Shown: piece by piece, positions 20,333 to 28,526 of the stretch
How the letters are laid out: every line of letters begins with the position of its first letter
Numbering within the stretch: position 1 is the stretch's first letter
Assembly (NCBI GenBank): GCA_902167985.1
Contig: CABHNZ010000008.1
Span: forward strand, 62,001 to 126,000
DNA length: 64,000 nt
Source of the DNA: Shinella sp. UYSO24
GTDB taxonomy: Bacteria > Pseudomonadota > Alphaproteobacteria > Rhizobiales > Rhizobiaceae
Reading direction: 5' to 3'
Made by a program: the position numbers and the translations under genes
Notes under the pieces: generated by a model
Told to the model about the DNA's origin: nothing
Seen by the model: only the letters and a program-made list of their open reading frames with translations
Database searches by the model: none

Positions 20333-21175
20333 TCAGTGGCGGATCTGGTAACGATAAAGGAGCTTGGACGTCGCAAACCGGAGCACTCTGTCAAAGCAGA
20401 GGCCCATGATGCCGAGCACGATGATCCCGGCAAAAACCCAGTCCGTACGGCCGTAGTTTCTGGCATTCCAGATCAGCGCACCAAGGCCTTCCTGTGCCGC
20501 GACGATTTCCGCCGAGACGATCGTCAGGAAGGAATTACCCATGGCAATCCGAGCGCCCGTGACCATGTAGGGGACGGTCGAAGGTACAACGACAGTTGTC
20601 AGGATCTGAAGGCGGCTGGCGCCGAGGGCGGATGCCGCCTGCAGGCGCAGGTCAAGTGTCGCCTTGGCGCCGGCAATCGTATTCAGCGTGACGATGAAGA
20701 CCGTCGTGTAGAAGATCAGGGCGATCTTCGACATTTCACCCGGACCCAGCCAGATGACGGCAAGGGTGACGAAGGCGATCGGCGGAATGAAGCGGAAGAA
20801 CTCGATATAGGGATCGCAGATCCGCCGCACGATCGGCACCATGCCCATGAAAATGCCGAGCGGGATGCCGATCACCACGCCTGCAAGCCAGCCCGAGAGG
20901 ATGCGGTATGCGGATGCGATGACAGATTGCTGCAGCGTTCCATCGGAGGAAAGCTCGATCAGTGCCATCAGCGTATCATAGGGGGATGGCAGGAAAAGCG
21001 GTGCGACACCGAGGCTGAGGATATGCCAGATGATGATGCCGGCGGCGACGGAGGCAAAGCCCGGCAGGCTCCCCGCGAGCCAGTCAAGCACGGCGCGGCT
21101 TCGTGGTGCTTGCCGCGCGGCAGGCGAGGCAGCTGTCGACACTCCGGTCTGTGCAAGGTCGGTCGTCTTCATCAT
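20333..21175 (-). CDS. ABC transporter permease, TauC/SsuC type
   Basis: Intact, 280 residues with about six membrane helices. Landmarks are PLFLPSPYDTLMALIEL, YRILSGWLAGVVIGIPLGIFMG, FFRFIPPIAFVTLAVIW and the EAA loop ASALGASRLQILTTVVVP, ending LLYRYQIRH. Its ATG overlaps the stop of the ATPase (21172). TauC/SsuC permeases import sulfonates, nitrate, aromatic acids or thiamin precursors. Confidence 0.92.
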   Translation of the reverse strand: MMKTTDLAQTGVSTAASPAARQAPRSRAVLDWLAGSLPGFASVAAGIIIWHILSLGVAPLFLPSPYDTLMALIELSSDGTLQQSVIASAYRILSGWLAGVVIGIPLGIFMGMVPIVRRICDPYIEFFRFIPPIAFVTLAVIWLGPGEMSKIALIFYTTVFIVTLNTIAGAKATLDLRLQAASALGASRLQILTTVVVPSTVPYMVTGARIAMGNSFLTIVSAEIVAAQEGLGALIWNARNYGRTDWVFAGIIVLGIMGLCFDRVLRFATSKLLYRYQIRH

Positions 21176-21961
21176 ACATTCTCCGCAATCAGGCCCTGCG
21201 CCTTCAGGGTGCGGCTGACCTCCACCGAAATGTCGTCCCGGAGCACCCGCTGCAGTTCCATCGCCCGTGGCGATTCCAGATCTCTCGGATGGGCGATATC
21301 GACCGGCAGGACATTCTTGATGCGCGCTCGCGGCCCTGCCGTCATCGTCACGACCCTATCGGCCAGAAGCACGGCCTCGGAAATATCATGCGTCACGAAA
21401 ACGATCGTGGTGCCGGTCGCCCGCCAGATCCGGCCGACTTCCTTTTGCAGGATTTCGCGGGTCTGCGCGTCCAATGCACCGAACGGCTCGTCCATGAGGA
21501 TCACCGATGGCTTGTTGGCAAGCACACGAGCAATCTGGGCACGCTGGCGCATACCGCCGGAGAGTTGCGCCGGAAACTTGTCGGCGGCATGGGCAAGCCC
21601 GACCATGGCGATATATTCCATCGCCTCGGCCTGCGCTGCGCTGCGGGCACTTTGCGAATGCGGGCGCATATTCGACATTTTCCCTGACAGTCAGCCAGGG
21701 GAACAGCGCTTCCGAGCTCTGAAAGACAACCCCACGGTCCACGCCGGGAGCGCGGATCGGCTTGCCGCCGGCCATGATGCGGCCGCTGGCCGGCACAAAT
21801 CCGGCAATCACGTTGAGCAGGGTCGACTTGCCGCAACCACTCGGGCCGAGGAGACAGATGAACTCGCCACCGGCGATATCGAGGCTTGCGCCTTCGACGA
21901 CGCAATGGTCGCCGAAGGTGATCGCCACGTCCGAGAGCGTGATACCGACGCCATCGCCCAC
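21172..21961 (-). CDS. ABC transporter ATP-binding protein, TauB/SsuB type (one frameshift)
   Basis: About 263 residues. N-terminal frame: [20 protein letters not shown] (Walker A), GVVFQSSEALFPWLTVREN (Q-loop). The frame shifts near 21660 with one base lost. It continues with QLSGGMRQRAQIARVLA (signature), VILMDEPFGALDAQTR (Walker B) and VFVTHDISEAVLLADRV (H-loop), the standard SsuB end. It begins just after the binding-protein stop (21963) and overlaps the permease. Confidence 0.87.
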
Positions 21962-21962
21962 G

Positions 21963-22883
21963 TCAGTTCACCTTGCCCTTTTCGATGGCCGTGCGGAAAT
22001 CCACCTTGGTCGTGACGATCTTCTGCGACATCAGGAAGTCGAGGATCTTGTCGAAGCTCTGATAGTCCTTGTCGGTGAAGGAACGGACGGCCCAGTCGGT
22101 CGTCTTCAGGAAGTCGATCGTATCCTTGGCGGGAAGCTTGGTGATCTTCTGGAAGTCGTCGGCGGCCTTTTGGGGATCAGCCGCGATTTCGGCATTGACC
22201 TCGGCCAGCGCCGCGACCGCAGCCTTGGCCGTATCCTTGTGGCTGTCGAGCCAGGAACCGCCTGCCGTCAGCCACATCGTGTAGGCATAGCCGACATCAC
22301 CGCTGGTCAGAAGCGTCTTGCCACCCTGCTTGACCGCAAGGCCCGGCCACGGCTCCCAGACGAAGAAGCCGTCGATATCGCCCCGTGCCAGCAGGGCCGG
22401 CAGTTCCGGCGGACCGGCGGGCAGCATTTTCACCGATGCCGGGTCGATGCCGTATTTCTGCAGGGTCAGGCCGGTGGAATACTCGCTGACGCTTCCCTTG
22501 ACGATGCCATATGTCTTGATCTGCTTCGGATCAGTAATCCCGGCCTTCACGGCCAGCTTGAGGTAGCTGCCGGATTCTTCATAGACAGTCGTCGGGCGAA
22601 GGTCGGCACCACGCGCCATGCGGATCATCGTCGTCTGGTCGGCAGCACCAGCCAGATTGGCCTGGCCTGCAATCACCGCATCGACGGCCTCACCGCCATT
22701 GGAAAATTTCAGGAACTGGACGTCGAGACCGTGCTTCTTGAAGATGCCGCGCTCCTGCGCGAGGTAGAAGGATGCAAATGCCGCATCCGTACCGATTGCC
22801 ATCGTCACCGTTTCGGCTTTCGCCATTCCGGCGAACCCGAAGGACACTGCGACGGCCGCCACGGCCAAGCTTGCGAATTTCAT
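21963..22883 (-). CDS. ABC transporter substrate-binding protein, TauA/SsuA/NMT1-like
   Basis: About 306 residues. Start set at ATG 22883 (MKFASLAVAAVAV), which has GAGGT upstream and gives a clean 23-residue signal peptide ending AKA. Mature motifs include AIGTDAAFASFYLAQERGIF, GLDVQFLKFSNGGEAVDAVIAGQANLA cut into two, GSVSEYSTGLTLQKYGI and WEPWPGLAV. It heads the operon with the ATPase, permease and CoA ligase. The ligand is unknown; the ligase suggests a carboxylic acid. Confidence 0.9.
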   Translation of the reverse strand: MKFASLAVAAVAVSFGFAGMAKAETVTMAIGTDAAFASFYLAQERGIFKKHGLDVQFLKFSNGGEAVDAVIAGQANLAGAADQTTMIRMARGADLRPTTVYEESGSYLKLAVKAGITDPKQIKTYGIVKGSVSEYSTGLTLQKYGIDPASVKMLPAGPPELPALLARGDIDGFFVWEPWPGLAVKQGGKTLLTSGDVGYAYTMWLTAGGSWLDSHKDTAKAAVAALAEVNAEIAADPQKAADDFQKITKLPAKDTIDFLKTTDWAVRSFTDKDYQSFDKILDFLMSQKIVTTKVDFRTAIEKGKVN

Positions 22884-23004
22884 GATGACCTCGCCTTTTT
22901 CCAAAGCGGAGCCGTTCGCCAACCCTTCGTTTCGGGCGGCGTCTGACGCTCCAGACTACTGTTCCCGCCACCACTTTTCCGGTGGCAATTGTTATTGTGA
23001 GAGC

Positions 23005-23033
23005 AGCCTATGAGCGTTTCCGGCGAGTGTCAA
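23005..23033 (-). promoter_or_regulatory. Possible promoter of the TauABC-like operon
   Basis: On the minus strand TTGACA (23033-23028) is followed by a 17-bp spacer and TAGGCT (23010-23005). The -35 is perfect and the -10 weak. An AT-rich stretch with TTAAGCTTAA lies just upstream, where an activator could bind. It sits 122 bp upstream of the binding-protein start. Confidence 0.4.
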
Positions 23034-23067
23034 TTTAAGCTTAAAATTTATTTGACGCATGAGACAG

Positions 23068-23114
23068 CTGCAGCATTGGCCGGCTGCCACGAAGGAAGCC
23101 GGCCAATGCTGCAG
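23068..23114 (-). terminator. Perfect 18-bp inverted repeat after the LLM monooxygenase gene
   Basis: CTGCAGCATTGGCCGGCT (23068-23085) and its exact reverse complement (23097-23114) flank an 11-base loop. It begins about 32 bp beyond the stop of the flavin monooxygenase gene transcribed on the minus strand. There is no T tract on either side, so it may act as an mRNA-stabilising hairpin or factor-assisted terminator. Confidence 0.6.
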
Positions 23115-23145
23115 CGAGTAATCCGTTTCAGACGCAGTACCGCGG

Positions 23146-24177
23146 TTACGCGAGGAGCGAGCGAACCATCGGAATGACCTTTGTGCCATAGAGTTCGATG
23201 CTGGCCATCAGCTTCTCATGCTCCATGGGGCCGGCCGAATATTTCATCTGGAAGCGTGAAATACCGAGTGTGCGGACGAGGTTGGCGATCTTCTTCGCCA
23301 CCGTTTCGGGCGATCCCGCATAGAGCGATCCGTGCTCGATCTCGTTTTCGAAATCCTGTTCCGTCACCGGCGGCCAGCCGCGCTCACGTCCAAGCCGATC
23401 ACGGATCTTCTTGAAATGCGGAAAGAGATCACGGCGGGCCTGCTCGTCACTTTCGGCGATATAGCCCGGCGAATGCACACCGATCTCGCGCGCTGTCTGT
23501 CCCGACTGTTCCGATAGCCTCCGGTAGAGTTCGACATAGGGTGCGAAGCGACGCGGATCGCCGCCGATAATCGCAAGCATCAGCCGCATGTCATGCCGGA
23601 CGGCACGCACGACCGATTCCGGACTGCCGCCGACGCCGATCCAGGTCTTCAGCTGCCCCTCGGCGATCGGCGGATAGACGCGCTGATCCTGAAGCGGCGG
23701 CCGCCAGTCGCCGCTGTAATTCACGACGTCCTTGGTGACGAGTTCGGAGAAGAGATCGAGCTTTTCCTCGAAAAGCTCCTCGTATTTCTCGAGGTCATAG
23801 CCAAAGAGCGGAAAGGATTCGATGAAGGAGCCGCGGCCGATAATGACTTCCGCGCGTCCGTTCGACAGCGCATCAAGCGTCGAGAACCGTTGGAACACCC
23901 GGATCGGATCATCGGAACTGAGCACGGTCACGGCAGATCCAAGGCGGATATGCTCTGTACGGGCGGCAATCGCTGCCAGCACGACCTCGGGAGCAGACAC
24001 CGCGAAATCCTGACGGTGGTGTTCGCCGATGCCGAAAAAGTCGATGCCGGCCCTGTCGGCGAGAACGGCCTCTTCGACGACGTTGCGGATGACCTGCGGC
24101 TGGCCGAGAAGCTGGCCATCCTGTGCGGTCGTGACGTCCCCGAATGTGTCGAGGCCGAATTCGAGATCATAAGTCAT
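23146..24177 (-). CDS. LLM-class (luciferase-like) flavin-dependent monooxygenase
   Basis: Intact; about 343 residues from ATG 24177 (MTYDLEFGLDTFGDV), preferred over 24192 because of AAGG at suitable spacing. Bacterial-luciferase fold: IDFFGIGEHHRQDFAVSAPEV, LGSAVTVLSSDDPIRVFQRF, VIIGRGSFIESFPLFGYDL, TWIGVGGSPESVVRAVRHD. Reduced FMN and O2 are the expected cofactors, supplied by a separate reductase. Family relatives oxidise sulfonates, aldehydes or heterocycles. It lies upstream of the Tau/Ssu-type importer on the same strand, separated by a strong hairpin, so a shared substrate is plausible but not shown. Confidence 0.9.
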   Translation of the reverse strand: MTYDLEFGLDTFGDVTTAQDGQLLGQPQVIRNVVEEAVLADRAGIDFFGIGEHHRQDFAVSAPEVVLAAIAARTEHIRLGSAVTVLSSDDPIRVFQRFSTLDALSNGRAEVIIGRGSFIESFPLFGYDLEKYEELFEEKLDLFSELVTKDVVNYSGDWRPPLQDQRVYPPIAEGQLKTWIGVGGSPESVVRAVRHDMRLMLAIIGGDPRRFAPYVELYRRLSEQSGQTAREIGVHSPGYIAESDEQARRDLFPHFKKIRDRLGRERGWPPVTEQDFENEIEHGSLYAGSPETVAKKIANLVRTLGISRFQMKYSAGPMEHEKLMASIELYGTKVIPMVRSLLA

Positions 24178-24300
24178 GGGATCTGCCTTCATAGTCTAGG
24201 ATGCCGGGGCTCGCCTGCGAGCTCCTGGCGATGAAATTGCGGTTATAGCTGGGCGGATGGGTTCTCAGCTGATATCTCTGGCCGGCTTTCTGGCCGGGTC

Positions 24301-24684
24301 TCAGGCTTGTGAGGCGCGGCGCGACCAGGGCCATTGGCCGTCGATCTCGGCTTCCAGGGAAAAGCTGAGGAAGGTTCGGATGAGGACGATCAGCCCCAGA
24401 AGACCGACGCTTTCCCAGGTCAGCGGCGATATGATCGTGGCAATGATATCCGCGCCGATCAGGATCTCCAGCCCGAGCAGGATACCGCGCCCGAGATTGG
24501 CGCGATAACGGTCATACGCGTCGCGCCCGTCCTTGGCTGTCAGATCCCGAATGTAGCCGATGGTCGCCACCGCCACACCGATCAGGATCACGCCGACGCC
24601 GAAGAATTCAAGACCCGAGGCGAGCGGCCTCAGAATGGGTGCGATCAGACTTGCAAGACCGCCGGCTTCGCTACTGATATCCAT
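24301..24684 (-). CDS. DUF1622 membrane protein
   Basis: Intact, 127 residues. Helices near residues 25-45 (FFGVGVILIGVAVATIGYI), 68-87 (GILLGLEILIGADIIATII) and 93-110 (VGLLGLIVLIRTFLSFSLE) with the conserved RANLGRGILLGLE loop mark this family of unknown function. The C-terminus FSLEAEIDGQWPW is typical. It is 47 bp from the DUF1275 gene on the same strand, so the two are probably co-transcribed. Confidence 0.85.
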   Translation of the reverse strand: MDISSEAGGLASLIAPILRPLASGLEFFGVGVILIGVAVATIGYIRDLTAKDGRDAYDRYRANLGRGILLGLEILIGADIIATIISPLTWESVGLLGLIVLIRTFLSFSLEAEIDGQWPWSRRASQA

Positions 24685-24731
24685 GAGAATGGTCCTTCCG
24701 AGTGAAATGTGGGATCAGGCGGGAGGCGATG

Positions 24732-25411
24732 TCAGTTCGCCTCAGCTCCGGCCGTGCTGGCAAAGAGTGCAATGGCGGCGAGTATGGCAGGCAGGGCGAA
24801 TGCCGCTGCCGGTGCGAACATGTAGCCTGCCGCGCCGAACCCGCATCCCAGCGCAAAGGTAATGACCGCAGCCGTCATCTTGCCGATCCGCGCCTTGGCC
24901 GCCGCCACTTCCTCGGCCTTCCGGTCGGCCAGAAGATCGGCAAGGTCCAGCATGATCTGCGTCGTGGTACCCGTCATCAGGGTGGAAGGCGGCGCCTTTT
25001 GCAGATGCGCCTTGTGCAGCCCGTTCTGGATCGCCATGGCCGAGACCAGCGCCAGGCCGACCACGAGCGTCACCTCGCTTTCATCCGCATGGAAAGGACC
25101 GTGGTAAAGCGCGAAGATCGCCACGCCCGTAAACAGAGCAAGCTTGACGAAAAGCATCGGGCGGATGGGTGAGCGACCGGCGCCTGTAGCTTCAGGCAGG
25201 CGAGCCGCGAGAGGAACACGACAAGGCAGAAGACCGGAAGCGCCAGAAGCTTGGAGAGGGCGCCACCCAAACCGAGCGCAGCTGTCGCGCCAAGCGTGAC
25301 GAAATTGCCCGTCACATGGGCGGTGAACAGACCGGACAGCGAGAGAAAGCCGAGTGTGTCGACATAACCGCCGTTGAAACTCAGGAGCGTGGGGAGGGAG
25401 GGAAGCTTCAT
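24732..25411 (-). CDS. DUF1275 (YoaK-like) membrane protein (one frameshift)
   Basis: About 226 residues from ATG 25411 (MKLPSLPTLLSFNGGYVDTL cut to the family start). Conserved FNGGYVDTLGFLSL and FTAHVTGNFVTLG are in the first frame. One base is missing near 25195, after which AIQNGLHKAHL and STLMTGTTTQIMLDLADLL follow, the second YoaK signature. Six or seven helices are expected. Function is unknown. The promoter upstream carries an element shared with the alpha/beta hydrolase gene. Confidence 0.85.
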
Positions 25412-25515
25412 GGCACCTATCTCGATTTTGCTGCAATTGATGACTGGCATCTGGCTCCGCCATCCGCGGTGAATGCGCCATTGCCTTCTGATGCAGCGAT
25501 GTTCTCGCAGAATGC

Positions 25516-25572
25516 CCCGATCAACAATTGCATCAATAATTTCGATTTAATTGTGATTTATGCAATTATTAG
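25516..25572. promoter_or_regulatory. Putative LysR-type operator upstream of the DUF1275/DUF1622 genes
   Basis: A strongly AT-rich block in GC-rich surroundings. CAACAATTGCATCAATAATT (25522-25541) is repeated exactly at 29601-29620. The far end, read on the minus strand, gives AATTGCATAAATCACAATT, so the block is a rough inverted repeat of AATTGCATMAAT. It fits T-N11-A LysR boxes. The regulator is inferred to be the LysR protein at 26823. Confidence 0.55.
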
Positions 25573-25610
25573 CGACCAAGTCGGGAACCGCGCGTTGGGC
25601 CACGCACGGT

Positions 25611-25642
25611 AAAGCCGGCGGCGATTTCTCGCTGCCGGCTTT
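25611..25642. terminator. Hairpin terminator downstream of the VOC gene
   Basis: AAAGCCGGC (25611-25619) pairs with GCCGGCTTT (25634-25642); an inner GCG/CGC pairing can extend the stem. Ends in TTT on both strands, so it could work in either direction. It lies about 130 bp past the VOC gene stop. The rest of the 360-bp gap (25412-25771) has no gene. Confidence 0.5.
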
Positions 25643-25684
25643 CACTCGGTCATGGTCTGATGCATCCGCGCCCGCTTTGGGACA

Positions 25685-25729
25685 CAGTCTCACGGGGCCC
25701 AGTCTCGCAGGGCCCGGTCTCAAAGGGCT
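25685..25729. repeat. Three tandem 15-bp imperfect repeats
   Basis: Units CAGTCTCACGGGGCC, CAGTCTCGCAGGGCC and CGGTCTCAAAGGGCT follow head to tail. The shared core is GTCTCnnnGGGC. They lie in the non-coding gap 43 bp beyond the VOC gene stop. No function is evident; a small tandem duplication is the simplest explanation. Confidence 0.7.
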
Positions 25730-25771
25730 CGCCCTCTCGGCGCATGGCGGCCTGTTGAGGCCACTTCGGCG

Positions 25772-26702
25772 TTATGCGGCGATCGGCTCCAGATTGGCCT
25801 CGATTTCCTTGCGGAAATTTTCATAACGGCTCGGCAGTTTCAATGCCTCGCCGAGATGAGCCGTATCCTCGTCGCGATCGAAGCCCGGCTCGTTGGTGGC
25901 AATCTCGAACAGGATGCCGCCCGGCGTGCGGAAATAGATCGCCCAGAAGTAATCACGGTCGATGACCGGCGTGACCTGATATCCGGTATCCATCAGGGCC
26001 TTGCGCACTTCAAGCTGCTTCTCGCGGTTATCGACGGCAAAGGCGATGTGGTGGACGGAGCCGGCACCCTGACGGGCAAACGGCGTCTTCGGCAGCGAAA
26101 CCAGATCGATCGTGTCGGCACCGTTGCCGCCGGGAATGATGAAGCGTGTCACGTCGCCTTCTGCCTCGGCGCGCTGGTAGCCCATGAAGCCCAGAAGCTC
26201 TGCCGTGGCGGCCGTGTCGTGAAGATTGAAGCGGGCACCGGTGAAACCGCGAATGGCGACATCTTCCGAGACGCCCTCGCCGACCCAGGCAGCACGGTTA
26301 TCGTCCGCCGTCTCGACGAGCGCAAAACCATCGCCGTCAGGTCCGATGAAACGCAGGCGGTTCGCACCAAAGGCCGTATCGGTTTCAATGCCGCCGACGC
26401 CCTGGGCGACAAAGCGATCCTTCCAGAAGGAAAGCGCGCCCTTCGGAACGGAAAACTGCGTTTCGCCCACTTCACCGCGCCGGCCGACCGAGCATCATGT
26501 TGGGGAACGGGAAATAGGTCATCACCGTGCCGGGCGTACCGTTTTCATCGCCGTAATAGAGATGGTACACACTCGGATCGTCGAAGTTGACCGTCTTCTT
26601 CACCCGGCGCAGGCCGAGCGTATCGGTGAAAAACCTGTTATTCTGCCGTGCATCCGATGCCATCGACGTGATGTGATGCAGTCCCTTGATATCCTTGATC
26701 AT
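25772..26702 (-). CDS. VOC/glyoxalase-fold ring-cleaving dioxygenase-like protein, MhqO type (one frameshift)
   Basis: About 310 residues with two VOC modules. The N-terminal frame begins MIKDIKGLHHITSMASDA (first metal His) and has FFTDTLGLRRVKKTVNFDDP. The frame breaks near 26490 (one base, GGCCGGCGCGG), then reads ETQFSVPKGALSFW, TRFIIPGGNGADTIDLV, GAGSVHHIAFAVDN and RTPGGILFEIATNEPGF, whose Glu is the last metal ligand. Bacterial MhqO/YkcA proteins occur in quinone and electrophile resistance regulons. It is divergent from the LysR gene, 120 bp away. Confidence 0.86.
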
Positions 26703-26772
26703 GGCCGTTGCCTTTCCGCGTTGGCGTTGTCCGTTTTGTTGGACAGAGATCTAGACCCATTGCTCGCCGCAC

Positions 26773-26818
26773 TGAATTGCAATATTTCTCTCGAATGAAT
26801 TGCACTTTATGAAACAAT
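26773..26818. promoter_or_regulatory. Putative LysR operator between the VOC and LysR genes
   Basis: Two ATTGCA motifs (TGAATTGCAATATTT and TGAATTGCACTTTATG) lie 23 bp apart, followed by GAAACAATAG just before the LysR start. The second resembles the element at 29630-29646 (ATTGCATTATTTGAAACAA). Divergent placement next to a LysR gene is the classic site for autoregulation and target control. Confidence 0.6.
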
Positions 26819-26822
26819 AGCG

Positions 26823-27722
26823 ATGAACGATTATAAAGCGCTGAAAACCTTTCTGCTTGCCGCCGAGAAGCGCAATTTCGCGCAGGTCGCCCGCGAGCTC
26901 GACATGACGCCGGCTGCGGTGACGCGTGCGATCGCGGCGCTTGAAGATGATCTCGGCGTGCAATTGTTCGTCCGCACGACCCGGCAGGTATCGCTGACGA
27001 CGGATGGCGCGGTGTTTGCCGCCCAGATCCAGCCGGCCGTCGAGGCGCTCGAAAGCGCCCGCAAGGACGTGCGCAATGCAAACAAGGCGGATCAGGGGCG
27101 GCTCAGGATCAGTGCGCCGACATGGTTCGGCAAGGCGGTGCTGCCGCCCATTCTGTCGGGCTTTCGGCAGATCTATCCGAAGATGAGTTTCGAGATTTCG
27201 CTGTCGGACGGATTGGTCAATATTGTCGACGACGATTACGATCTGGCGATCCGCATCTCGTCGCAACCCTCCGATAAATTCACCATCTGGCGCAAGATCC
27301 GCGTCGTGCCGCGTATTCTCGTCGCCGCACCGGGAAGCCGCTATGCCGAGATGCAGCACCCGAGCGAGCTGACGCCGGATGATTGCCTTGCCTATAGCGG
27401 CGAGAGCCGACGGGAGACCTGGGCTCTGTCGGATGGTGGCTCCAGCATCACGATTTCAGCCGGACGGGCTTTCAGCGCCAATAATGGCGAGGTTCTGGCC
27501 GATATGGCGGCGGATGGCGCAGGCGTCGCCATGCTGCCCGGATTTCACATTTCGGAACATCTGCGGACGGGACGTCTGGTGCATGTCCTTCAGGGCTGGG
27601 CGCCGCCGGATCTGTGGCTGACGCTCTATTACCCGCCATACCAGAGCCTGCCGCCGCGCATCGCGTCCTTCTCGAAATTCTTTGAGCAGCAGGTCGCCGC
27701 GCATATGGTTATGCTGGACTGA
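26823..27722 (+). CDS. LysR-family transcriptional regulator
   Basis: Intact, 299 residues. The N-terminal winged helix spans residues 1-60 (TFLLAAEKRNFAQVAREL, MTPAAVTRAIAALEDDLG, LFVRTTRQVSLT). The effector domain has GRLRISAPTWFGKAVLPP, FEISLSDGLVNIVDDDYDLAI and DMAADGAGVAMLPGF. It belongs to the aaeR/dmlR-like branch. It divides the VOC gene from ChaC; its likely targets share ATTGCA elements at three promoters nearby. Confidence 0.93.
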   Translation: MNDYKALKTFLLAAEKRNFAQVARELDMTPAAVTRAIAALEDDLGVQLFVRTTRQVSLTTDGAVFAAQIQPAVEALESARKDVRNANKADQGRLRISAPTWFGKAVLPPILSGFRQIYPKMSFEISLSDGLVNIVDDDYDLAIRISSQPSDKFTIWRKIRVVPRILVAAPGSRYAEMQHPSELTPDDCLAYSGESRRETWALSDGGSSITISAGRAFSANNGEVLADMAADGAGVAMLPGFHISEHLRTGRLVHVLQGWAPPDLWLTLYYPPYQSLPPRIASFSKFFEQQVAAHMVMLD

Positions 27723-27751
27723 GACGAGCGGCGCATCAACGGAAATACAGG

Positions 27752-27782
27752 AAGCCTGGCCGCGCAACGGTCAGGCTTTTTC
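27752..27782 (+). terminator. Rho-independent terminator of the LysR gene
   Basis: AAGCCTG (27752-27758) pairs with CAGGCTT (27772-27778) over a 13-base loop and runs into TTTTT. It lies 30 bp after the LysR stop and overlaps the 3' end of the convergent ChaC gene. Confidence 0.7.
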
Positions 27783-28477
27783 AAGCGCTATGATTTCCGT
27801 AGCCACAAGGGCCTGCAGGCGCCAGAGGTTGCGATCCCTGATGCCCTCGGCCTGAAGATCGACGATCGTCTTCAACAGGTATTCGGCGCAGGATCCGCCT
27901 TCGCCACAGCGCGTGCCAGCAGATAAGCCGCCTCTTCCGGCGGCAGGGGCTTCGTCAGGCCATCGCGTTTCGTGCTCGCCCAGAAGGTGAGCGCCCTGCT
28001 GTCACCGTTTGCGGTTCGAACGGGGATCCAGCGCATCATGCCGGCGACTTCGCTATAGCGGATTTCGCGCGCGATAAGAGCGCGGAGATCACGGCGACGC
28101 TGCTCGGGAGATAGTTCGAACAGCACGCCGTCACACCGGCCACCCCGCTCCAGCGCCATCATCAGTCCCGGTTGCTGGCTGGTTGCCCGCCAGCGCTTGA
28201 TCCTCAGCGAAAAGGAACGGTGCCAGCCATAGGCGGTCGCCCGCTTGCGGTTCGCCGGCTGGAACTCCGGGTTCCAGATCAACGACCCATACGCAAAGAT
28301 CGAGATCGGCTGGTCTCCCGCTTCGCGTTCGACACGCGCGACCAATTCATCGAGTTCGGTCTCCGACAGCGGCGTCCAGCCGGGCTCGGGGCCGTCGTCG
28401 CGAATGTTTCGGATCGTCTGGGCGACAAGCTCTGGGGTCAACAGCATGGTGGTCTCGATTTCAATCAGGGTATTCAC
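27771..28477 (-). CDS. ChaC-like gamma-glutamylcyclotransferase (one frameshift)
   Basis: About 235 residues. Start at GTG 28477 or ATG 28447. Family motifs: IFAYGSLIWNPEF (substrate P-loop YGSL), RATAYGWHRSFSLRI, GLMMALERGGRCDGVLFEL. The frame shifts near 27905, where one missing base gives ARACGEGGSCAEYLLKTIV, DLQAEGIRDRNLWRLQ and a stop at 27771; the uncorrected frame would end at 27872. It cleaves glutathione or gamma-glutamyl peptides to 5-oxoproline, fitting an electrophile-stress setting. Confidence 0.87.
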
Positions 28478-28489
28478 GTGACGGAAATA

Positions 28490-28513
28490 GCCGCGGCGGA
28501 AAACCGCCGCGGC
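28490..28513 (-). terminator. GC-rich hairpin between the hydrolase and ChaC genes
   Basis: GCCGCGGCGG pairs with CCGCCGCGGC around an AAAA loop, a perfect 10-bp stem 14 bp beyond the hydrolase stop. On the minus strand it is followed by only a short CTATTTCC, so termination may be partial. Confidence 0.55.
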
Positions 28514-28526
28514 CTTTGTGTTCTGC

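Noticed and set aside
20207-22015. A 602-codon plus-strand frame over the Tau-type ATPase and permease genes
   Set aside because: Runs antisense to three recognisable ABC genes and contains no motif.
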